NCBI RefSeq assembly: GCF_012489685.1
Contig: NC_080046.1
Coordinates: 35,055,176 to 35,119,175, forward strand
Reading direction: 5' to 3'
Source of the DNA: Lotus japonicus
Lineage: Eukaryota; Streptophyta; Magnoliopsida; Fabales; Fabaceae
Length of the DNA stretch: 64,000 nt
The notes beneath the pieces are model-generated. The model had not been told where the DNA came from and searched no databases. It saw only the letters and a program-made list of their open reading frames with translations. The translations under genes were made by a program, and so were the position numbers. Shown here in pieces: positions 56,490 to 64,000 of this stretch. Position 1 is the stretch's first letter. Every line of letters begins with the position of its first letter.

Positions 56490-57200
56490 ACACTAAAACA
56501 GGATGGTAATGGCAGGGGAGAGTAATGAAGTGGTTACAATGTGGCAGTACCCGTAAGAGGTGTTGATGGCGATAGTTGGGGTGATTCATGGCCGCAACAG
56601 TGGAGGTGGAGATTTTCCAGGTGGAAACAACGTCGAGGGTAGTGAGTTGGGGGAGTGGAGAATGCTTGATGATGATGGACATGGAGAATAATGTGAAATG
56701 GTGGTGAAGGGTACTCGAAGGCGACATCAATGATGGAAGGTGCCCAAAAGAGGCAGAGGTGGAATGTCACGCAATGACAATGAAGTGTATATTTGAGTGG
56801 TGGTGTTGTAAGGTCTTGGGTTGCAACAAAGGTGAAGAATCTTGAGTAGTAGTGGTGGAGGATGGTAGCAAATGCTAGTGGTGAAGAGATCATGGTGGTG
56901 GTAGTACGGTGATGATTGAGGGAGGCAAGCAGTGGTAATAAATGTGTTGAGTGGCAGTGGTGGAGGATGATTTGTGGGGGTGATGGTGGAGATGTTGGAT
57001 GTCAATGAACGTGGTGAGGGTAACAGTTGGTGATGGTGCAAGGTGTTGAACAAAGGCGGTGAGTTGTACTCGATGGTAGTTACGGTGGCGAGTTCCCGCT
57101 GAAGTTGTAGGTGTTGGCAATGGATGTGGACGATGTTAGAAGGTGGTGGTGAAGGGTGCTCAATGGTGGAGGGTGCTGAACTAGGTGGTTGTGCTATAGT
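56490..57200. repeat. GGT/GTG-rich low-complexity tract
   Basis: A triplet-like composition keeps several minus-strand frames open (56,479-57,120), giving His/Pro/Thr-rich peptides. No domain is seen, and openness is explained by composition. Confidence 0.55.
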
Positions 57201-57444
57201 GTATAGGGTGACAATAGTAGTATATCATATCCAACTTGTTGATTTTAGTCCTCTCATTTATGAAAACGATCAGGTTTTGATCCACCAATCCGTTTTAGTG
57301 TTGATGTGGTGTATTTTGTGGCGGTTTAAACCACCACAAATCAAAAAAAAAGTATCAGAAAATCCATACTAAAATGAATAGAGGACCAAAATTTGAACAT
57401 TTTCATAAAAGGGTCCAAAAATCAATGATAATATTAAAAAAGAT

Positions 57445-58769
57445 GGCTTAATTGCACTTTTGGTCCCTGATCTATCATGGTTGTGTGATTTGACTCCCTC
57501 ATGTTTAAAACGAGCGATTTTGATCCCTCAAGTTCCAATTTGTGAAAATTGTGTCCCTCCGTTAAATAACCGTCCAAATTTGGACGGAAGTTGCTCAGTT
57601 GGCATTCATTAATGGCGTGGCTATGCTAAGTACGCCACCTGGGTGACACTTCAGTATATAAAAAATTAAAATTTAAAAATTCAAAAAATGAAATTAAAAT
57701 CTATCACGTTCTTCCTCAGCTTCTCCATACCTCTCATCTGTTCTTCATTTTTCAGAAGACACCAACATTTTTCAGAAGACCCAATCTCCATCATCAAACC
57801 CAGAACCCAACCTAGAAAAAAAAAATCCAAAACTCAGAAATCCAAAATGAGACAAACTAGATTTACATCAATGTGAATTTCACTCTGCAAAATAGAAAAG
57901 AAAAAAACTAGTTGCTGGGTTTGATGATTAACAGATTCATGTTGGGATTTTGTTGTTTGATTTGGGTCGGATTCGAATGTGGGGGGTGTGGGTTTGTCAC
58001 CGATGGGGCAAACCCAAATAGATCCATATCGATCCTTAAACCAAAGGCAAATCCTGGCTCTCTCCATCTCGTTTTTCGATCGCTCTCTCCCTCTTTCTTT
58101 CTTCTCTGTTTTTTGCTTTTCTCTCAAATCGTTCTCTCTTTCTCTTTGAGCGGCTGCCAATTTGTTCAGGGAAGAAAATAATTACAATTTTTGGGTGAAA
58201 AGCAGATCTGGGTCAAATAATTGGCCATTTGCATCCTTTCACCCGTGCTCTAGATAAATTAGGGTTAAAAATTGATTTTTTTTCCAGTCAGATGAATGAA
58301 GATTGATTTTATTTAGTGTGATGAATGAAGAATATATCAAATGTGTGTCTAGAAAGTTGAGATTTCCATGATACGAAAAGCAATGGTTCAATGGATTCCT
58401 TTACTCGTTCCTTTTCTGGATTTGTGTTTTTTGTTCGTTTTTGGATTTGTTTTTTTTGTTGATGTTATAGATTGCTTGGAGATGGAGATGAAGATGGAGG
58501 AAGATTAGAGATTAATAATTTGATTAGGATTAAAATTAAATAAGTTAAGATTTTTAAATTTGGATGGTGGTGTAATTAGCAGATACACGTCATGGTGGTG
58601 TAAATAATAGTGCCAGGTGGCAACTTCCGTCCAAATTTGGACGGCTATTTAACGGAGGGACACAATTTTCACAAATTAGAACTTGAGGGATCAAAATCGC
58701 TCGTTTTAAACATGAGGGAGTCAAATCACACAATCATGATAGATCAGGGACCAAAAGTGCAATTAAGCC
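57445..58769. mobile_element. Mutator-like non-autonomous element, 1,325 bp
   Basis: Inverted repeats of 150 bp (57,445-57,594 and 58,620-58,769) differ at only a few positions and start GGCTTAATTGCACTTTTGG. A perfect 9-bp target duplication AAAAAAGAT flanks it (57,436-57,444 and 58,770-58,778), the MULE length. No transposase is encoded. The interior (57,595-58,619) contains a leader-like CT-rich stretch (58,058-58,150) that could be captured gene sequence. Confidence 0.9.
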
Positions 58770-58835
58770 AAAAAAGATTAAATCCAATAAGTCACTATTT
58801 AAGGGAAGCAAATGAAAGTTTGAGCTATATTAATT

Positions 58836-59055
58836 AATTTTTTCCAATGATGCCCTTATTAATTCTAACTTGTAAAATGTGTCTCATTAATTATTCTCTC
58901 TCTTTTCCACTTTCCAACACTAATAACAAAGGGTAATTTTGGAAGTTCATTTTAATTTAAGACAAATTTAATGCATTTTATCTAATTTAACTACATTTCT
59001 TAAACTATGTGAATTTTTTTTTTGTTACTTATAAATAGGACCGGAGGGAGTATTT
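58836..59055 (-). mobile_element. Stowaway-like MITE
   Basis: The right end GGACCGGAGGGAGTA (reverse complement TACTCCCTCCGGTCC) is the classical Stowaway terminus. The interior is AT-rich as usual. The left terminus is unclear, so the element may be truncated. Confidence 0.55.
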
Positions 59056-60163
59056 AACCATAATTTATTTTTCTTGTCAACAACCAACCTAAACCATGAC
59101 ATATATAATATTTTTTTACCATCTCATCATAATAAAATACATATAAAATATATTATATTTTATGGTGAAGGACACGATGTATCCATGATTGGGGGATACC
59201 GGTCCCCGTGCAAAAACTTTCATAAAAAAAGGGACACCCAAAATATATGTATTATATATGCTGTAGATATACAAATAAAATACTTGAATAACCGAGATAA
59301 AAAATATAGATTTACTAAAGGAGTTGTGATATACTCACACCTCCCTTTCTCTTACATATCATTTCCACTCTGTTTTCTTCCTTTCTCTCTCTGCATTTCC
59401 TTTCACATCACCTATCATATCACTCATTTATCTCTCTTTTCTTCATAATTTAGTGAGGTGGAGGTGAAATTGGTTTGTGAAAGCCTCTCATCCACCCTTT
59501 TCTTCTCTCCACCATTCTACACCTCCTCAACCAGAAGCCATTGACTAGCACATGCACCTGCACTGCACGTTCATCCGATCCTGCCACAATACTGAAAATG
59601 CTAGGAAGCCCCATGTGACCAAACCCCAATATCAGACCTTGAAGTTGCAATCCCCTAGCCACACCCTTCTTAGGATCCTCCATCGATGAAATCACAAACC
59701 CCAAGCCAAACCCCCTCAGGTTCCTCCATTAAGGTGTCTTCCCATCATCCATTAGGCTCCGAATAGCCCCAACAACCTCCACTATCCAATCCGCACCGTC
59801 ATGCCTCCATTCTCTGACCACTGGGGCACCTCTTTGGTTCAGACCCACCAATTAAGGAAAACCACCAGAACCAAATCGTCAATCTTCAAACTCAGCTCTA
59901 TCACACATTGTGGTCTAGCCCAGAAGTCTAGTTGCCATCTTTGACGTCAAGACAACCAAGAATCACTGCAGATCACCTTTGTATCTCGTCTTGCCTCCAT
60001 TGCACAAGTATGAGGCTGCCGTATTTCTACAAATGCTTGAGAACAAATATGTAATTTCTTATCTATATGGCTGAAAGTACCATACTCTTTTTTAAAGGGA
60101 TATGATAGTTATCTAATTATTCATTATCTATTCATTCATTACATCATTTTTCACTAATCCAAA
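59056..60163. other. Unclassified region
   Basis: 59,450-60,000 reads on the minus strand as a broken frame (VEVVGAIRSLMDDGK in one frame, GLQLQGLILGFGHMGLPSIF in another), suggesting an old pseudogene or transposon fragment of unknown family. 59,056-59,440 is AT-rich with nothing recognised. Confidence 0.3.
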
Positions 60164-60310
60164 TACTCCATCTGTTCCTATATATAAGTCCATTTTACCT
60201 AATTCTTTTAGATTAAGAAAAATAGTTACAAGCAATAAATTTGTAAAAGAATTTATTCACTTTCCTAGACTACCCTTATTTAATTTCTTATAAATTTCTC
60301 TCTCCAAGTT
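60164..60310 (+). mobile_element. Stowaway-like MITE fragment
   Basis: Starts TACTCCATCTGTTCCTATA, a Stowaway-type terminus, followed by typical AT-rich interior (TAAGTCCATTTTACC). The opposite end is not found. Confidence 0.5.
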
Positions 60311-60349
60311 ATTATTTCAAAACCTCCACGACAAAAAAAACGTTATTTA

Positions 60350-60660
60350 GTGAGGATTATTTAGCGGGGGTTTTGATAACCCCCGCAAATGTGGGTAATT
60401 TTTAATAGTTAAGGGGGGTTTTAATAACCCCTTCAAATGTTTTATTAATTAACCCTCTCACTCTCGCTCTCGCACTCTCACTCTCAGAACTCGTTCTCAG
60501 TCTCGTTCTCGTTCTACCATGGAAGCTCACGATTTCAAGCGATTTCCATCGATTTGATCTCGTTTTCCACCGATTTGATCTCGTTTTGCACCTATTGATC
60601 TCGTTTTCCACCGATTTCCACCGATTGCAACTTGATTCCCACCGATTAAACACTTAAAAT
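60350..60660. repeat. Short inverted motif and three-copy direct repeat
   Basis: GCGGGGGTTTTGATAACCCCCGC (60,364-60,386) is an inverted motif, echoed by GGGGGGTTTTAATAACCCC near 60,413. A unit around GATTTGATCTCGTTTTCCAC is repeated about three times at 60,549-60,615 with period 20-22. Probably the end of an unidentified DNA transposon. Confidence 0.45.
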
Positions 60661-60746
60661 CAACATTACAGAAATCGGCAAAAAAGGCCATTCGGAGTCA
60701 TAGTCATTACAAGCCAGGAAAATAAAAAGAAAGAAGGATAAAAATC

Positions 60747-60839
60747 TTAAATCTTCGACTTGAAGGCATCAAGTTGGCCACTGGCAGCAGCAATTCTGGC
60801 CTCCAAACTCTGTTTGGCAAGAGTGTCGACTTCATGAAG
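60747..60839 (-). pseudogene. Last exon of Tat antisense gene (element H)
   Basis: The minus strand reads LHEVDTLAKQSLEARIAAAS and then QLDAFKSKI with a stop at 60,749-60,747. It is preceded by an acceptor-like AATGTAG. It lies opposite to the LTR's orientation just inside the 3' LTR, the same arrangement as the antisense gene of element B. Confidence 0.55.
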
Positions 60840-61130
60840 CTACATTAAGCCATACCGTATAAAATTTGAAGTCCCAACGGTTATTTTATTATTAAACCAC
60901 TGCCCCCTAGTTTGTAGGCAGAAAGGGTAATCATAACTCTAGTGAAAAAGGTTAAAACTGTCAGCTAAGAAGTCATACGTTATGACTATTGATTCGACCT
61001 GAAGATGAGCGGCTAGGATTACAAGATGCTTGGTTTTCCGGAATTTTAAATTCAGCCAAAGTTTTAGACTCAAAAATGCTTGGCTTCTCTAGAGTTTGGT
61101 AGTCGAAGACCAACATTTTTGGGGGGCATC

Positions 61131-61855
61131 TGTTGGCCCAAAATTTGGCCCAAGAATCGTCGACACAAACTAGTCGAGATTTAGGTCAGGAAGGGCCAAA
61201 AAAGAAACACAAGTTAAATTGATAGCGAAAATCGACAAATCTGATGCTTGAGGCAGTTACGGAAAAAGCGGGCCATCAACACGTGCGTAATACCCACGTT
61301 GCAACAGAAACGGTTGAGAGCGTGTGCCCCTACCCACGATGGCCACCCACAGTGCGAGCAAGCGGTTAAAGTACATCCCTCTCCCCACTACGCATGGAAC
61401 TTCCGGAATAAGCAAGAGATCGTGGAGAGAATCAAGCCCACTAACTCATCCAGTAGAGAAGAAACCGCCAAATACATGTGAGACAACAGAGTCCTATAAA
61501 TAGCAGAAGCTCATTCAAAGAAAGGGTTCCCAATTCAACTCCAAAAACTCACTAAAAAGCTCGCATGTCCGCATCAAAGAGACTCCAAGAGCCTAACATG
61601 ATCATGAAGGAGTATGTTGCAGAACCAGCCATTTACCATTCCTGCATTTAATGCTTTCAAACTTGTTGTTATGTTCATTTGAATTTCTGTCGATTTTCCT
61701 TTACTTGATGTAATTTCCAGTTTTTCGACTGTCTTTGTGTATTTCCCTTTGTTTAATGAAATTCAGTTTCCAGCAATCTTGAATATTTGTTTTTAAGTTA
61801 CAAGTTCAACCTTTGATGTTTGTTTGTCGAAAACCACGTTTCACACAGCACTTTG
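61131..61855 (+). repeat. LTR of element H (right end uncertain)
   Basis: TGTTGGCCC after a G-run purine tract. A TATA box TATAAATA at 61,495-61,502 lies about 365 bases in. Possible ends in CA occur near 61,845-61,855; without a partner LTR the border is not fixed. Confidence 0.6.
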
Positions 61856-62274
61856 GCAAGACGTTTTCCCAAAAGAACCCTTATTCTTAAACTCTTAAAC
61901 TTTTTCCAGTCGAATTTGGAGAATGTTTGTTTAGCAAATATCACCGTAAATAGTCATTGTTTTTTTTATTCTAGTCGATAAGAGTTCATAATTTAACAGG
62001 CAAGAGTAATTGGTTCATGTAATACATAAATAATTCCTCTTAGCAATGTTTTGAGTTAAAGTCTATGAATAAAACAATTCAGCTGCTTATAAAAAAAAAA
62101 AAAAAAAATTAGCTGAAACAACAAGCCCCACCCCTGTCAAAAAATAGCCTCAGCATAGTATGATAATTAATTCCTGACACAAACATATATCCATGCAAAG
62201 AAAAAAATCAAATTTCATAATTTGAAATATTTAAAATTAATTATTTATTATATTTCTTTGAACAACATTTCTTC
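61856..62274. other. AT-rich spacer with A19 run
   Basis: No gene. A homopolymer of about 19 A lies near 62,090-62,108. Confidence 0.5.
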
Positions 62275-62408
62275 TAGGGTTGGCAACGGGCTCCGTGGGT
62301 GCGAGTTTTGCCATTCCTATACCCAAACCCGAATTTTACACTCAAAGTCTTAAACCCAAACCCAAACTCAATATGAGTGCAAAAGTTGAACTCAAACCCA
62401 AAACCCGA
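62275..62408 (+). mobile_element. Left part of a hAT-type MITE, cut by element I
   Basis: Starts TAGGGTTGGCAACGGG, close to the terminus of the MITE at 55,209, and has the same CCCAAACCC-rich interior. It ends abruptly where the LTR of element I starts. Confidence 0.6.
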
Positions 62409-62840
62409 TGTGGACCAAGCGAGCCCCTAGGGGGCCCATGCCCAAGGGTTACCCGCCAATCGGGGGTCGCCTAGCCTGGAGATTGGGCCTCCTCCAGCAA
62501 GGCCCAACAGGCCCAACCGGACTGGGGGAGACCCCAGAGGCCCTCGCCCAATGATGCTCGCCCAAAGACGATGCACAAGCCAAAGGTCTGGGCCTCCTTC
62601 GAGAGGCCCAACCGGCCCACTAAGGACAGTTAGATACGCCAGACCCAACCCCTCGCCTATAAATAGGGGGCGGTTACCAATTGTAAATGACTCTTAGCTC
62701 ATTTCATGAATAACAAACATGAGATTCGGTTACACTCTCTCTCTCTCTAAGCGGTTACACGCTCTCTCTCTCTAGATTCTTTCATTGCAATCCTCTCACT
62801 CTTGATACTGTACCTTCTTTCTATGTTCTTGGCTGGAACA
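62409..62840 (+). repeat. 5' LTR of element I (432 bp)
   Basis: Starts TGTGGACCAAG and ends GGCTGGAACA, followed two bases later by a primer site. A TATA box (CTATAAATAG, about 62,655-62,664) and CT microsatellites (62,735-62,775) in the transcribed part fit an active-type LTR. Confidence 0.8.
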
Positions 62841-62842
62841 TT

Positions 62843-62860
62843 TGGCGCCGTCTGTGGGGA
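62843..62860 (+). promoter_or_regulatory. tRNA primer-binding site of element I
   Basis: TGGCGCCGTCTGTGGGGA. The first nine bases match the site complementary to the 3' end of tRNA-Asp often used by Tat/Athila elements; the rest deviates. Confidence 0.75.
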
Positions 62861-62985
62861 CCGGTAGATTTCGATTCCCAGACTACGTGGATTGCTGTTT
62901 TTGGTTGAGAGAAGTTCAGAATTTTGTGCAATTTCCTCTGATTTTCTTGTTTTTGGTTGAATTTCTGGTTCGTGGTTCAAATTTG

Positions 62986-64000
62986 ATGGAGACTCCCCGT
63001 CGTCGACGCAGCGAAACGTTGGAGCAGTGGCGCGCTTCACCACCGCGTCGTGTGAGGGGAAGGCCTCGTCGTAAGGAGGTTCGTCGCGAGCAACCTGAGC
63101 AACCGACTCCTCCTCCGCTTCCACCGCCTCCTCCTCCTCCTTCTCCGACGCCTCCATTACCTACTCCACCGTCCCCACCTTCGCAGCAAGGATCTCCGGC
63201 ACGCTCGCTTGAAGCCTCTGGAGGCGGATCGCCATTACCTCAAGCTCCGATCACTCACAGAGATTGGAGGGATTTGGTCCGCAACGTTGACAACATACGG
63301 CAGCAGAATGATTACTTGCAAGAGCAGTTGGACTATTATCGCCTTGAGCAACAGGACGAGGGAGAACGAGAGGTGGAGGCTGTAGCGGAGTTTGAGCCAT
63401 TCTCGGCGGCGGTAAGGGAGGTAGCAAATCCTGATAACATGAAGAATCTCGTTCTGGAGAAGTATAGCGGAAAGACAGATCCGAAGGATCATCTGCTCTA
63501 CTTCAACACGAAGTTGGTGATAAGTGCAGCTTCTGATGCAGTGAAGTGCAGGATATTCCCGTCAACGTTCAAAGGCACGACGATGACTTGGTTCACGACT
63601 TTGCCTCGCGGATCTATCACGAACTTCCGCGATTTCTCGTCAAAGCTCCTTATTCTGTTCTCCGCGAGCAAGATCAAGCAGGTTACGATTGATGATCTGT
63701 ATAATGTTCACCAGTTAGAAGGAGAAACTTTGAAGCACTATGTGAGGCGGTACAGTGCAACATTTGTCAAGATCGAGCAGTCGAAGCTGCAAGCATGTGC
63801 GCGCGCCTTTAAGAATGGACTGCTGTCGGGGAGGCTGAACAACAAGCTAAGTCGGAAGCCTATTCGTTCGATGGCGGAAGTCCTCGCTCGGGCGAACACT
63901 TACATCCTGGATGAGGAAGACGACGCATTCAAATGGAGGCGTGCAAAGACAGAAAAAGATGGCGGACAGAGGGACATATCGCCAGCAGGCAGGCAAGGTC
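62986..64000 (+). CDS. gag: Tat-type Gag (element I), N-terminal part, runs off the window
   Basis: The frame is open from the ATG at 62,986 to the window end, at least 338 codons. The N-terminus is Arg-rich, then a Pro-rich block (residues about 45-75). A short coiled-coil-like stretch (VRNVDNIRQQNDYLQEQLDY) follows. The retrotransposon Gag domain starts near residue 155 (EKYSGKTDPKDHLLYF, then CRIFPSTFKGTTMTWF, RRYSATF, FKNGL). The leader after the LTR is about 145 bases, normal for this group. Zinc knuckle, protease and the rest of pol would lie right of the window. No damage seen in the visible part. Confidence 0.9.
   Translation, partial: METPRRRRSETLEQWRASPPRRVRGRPRRKEVRREQPEQPTPPPLPPPPPPPSPTPPLPTPPSPPSQQGSPARSLEASGGGSPLPQAPITHRDWRDLVRNVDNIRQQNDYLQEQLDYYRLEQQDEGEREVEAVAEFEPFSAAVREVANPDNMKNLVLEKYSGKTDPKDHLLYFNTKLVISAASDAVKCRIFPSTFKGTTMTWFTTLPRGSITNFRDFSSKLLILFSASKIKQVTIDDLYNVHQLEGETLKHYVRRYSATFVKIEQSKLQACARAFKNGLLSGRLNNKLSRKPIRSMAEVLARANTYILDEEDDAFKWRRAKTEKDGGQRDISPAGRQG

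Larger units (their letters stand above)
60661..61855 (+). mobile_element. Element H: 3' end of a Tat-type gypsy (right border approximate)
   Basis: Contains the last exon of an antisense gene on the minus strand, a purine tract TTTTTGGGGGGCATC (about 61,116-61,130) and an LTR beginning TGTTGGCCC at 61,131. Pol is missing, so the element is truncated on the left. Confidence 0.65.

Noticed and set aside
56479..57120. Four overlapping minus-strand His/Pro-rich ORFs
   Set aside because: GGT-rich low-complexity DNA; frames overlap each other and show no domain or splice logic.

Overview
The window is plant nuclear DNA, most likely from a papilionoid legume. The evidence is intron-bearing genes with GT-AG borders, a PP2C phosphatase resembling the legume MP2C/AP2C group, plant-specific retroelement lineages (SIRE/Maximus copia, Tat/Ogre gypsy, Tekay-type chromovirus), a tRNA-derived SINE, MITEs and hAT/MULE DNA transposons. 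The species assignment is an inference from gene and repeat style. I saw only one convincing host gene. No prokaryotic feature, rRNA or CRISPR array is present, and I recognised no functional tRNA gene.

Layout, 1-44,648: one large nest of retrotransposons, resolved from LTR ends, target-site duplications (TSDs) and broken reading frames. The outermost is a Tekay-type chromovirus (A), whose integrase tail and 3' LTR lie between 22,212 and 44,648. Inside A's integrase sits a Tat/Ogre-type gypsy (B, 16,199 to about 22,211). Inside B's pol sits a SIRE-type copia (C, 6,288-16,198). Inside C's gag sits a gag-only chromovirus derivative (D, 1-6,287). The 5' halves of A, B, C and D lie left of the window. 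A is also hit by a solo LTR (G, 22,266-24,923, TSD CTTTG). A's 3' LTR carries a second solo LTR of about 5.1 kb (F, 25,742-41,202, TSD GTCTG). F in turn contains a complete minus-strand gag-only element (E, 29,714-40,078, TSD GTGGA) with two nearly identical 3.7-kb LTRs.

Layout, 44,649-52,500: a decayed hAT transposase gene, a (TA)n tract, an unclassified GC-rich repeat, a LINE RNase H remnant, a MITE, a SINE, and a 5'-truncated LINE with a 27-bp TSD. Layout, 52,900-54,900: the host gene, a four-exon PP2C-type phosphatase on the minus strand with a MAPK-docking motif. Layout, 55,200-64,000: a hAT-type MITE, a GGT-rich tract, a 1.3-kb MULE with 150-bp inverted repeats and a 9-bp TSD, Stowaway-like MITEs, the 3' end of a Tat element (H) with the last exon of its antisense gene, and the 5' LTR plus gag of a further Tat element (I) that runs off the right edge.

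How the parts relate: D and E share the same internal deletion (gag kept, protease to integrase core lost, chromodomain tail kept), so they look like one non-autonomous family mobilised in trans by a relative of A. The LTRs of D, E and A share an E2F-like promoter block next to the TATA box. Across the family, LTRs carry different tandem repeats in roughly the same zone. B carries a spliced antisense gene, and C carries a long extra ORF downstream of pol. I did not find a wholly new kind of system. The best candidates for something undescribed are the gag-only family with E2F-type LTRs and a repeat-prone LTR zone, and the fold-back junction at A's pol/LTR border.
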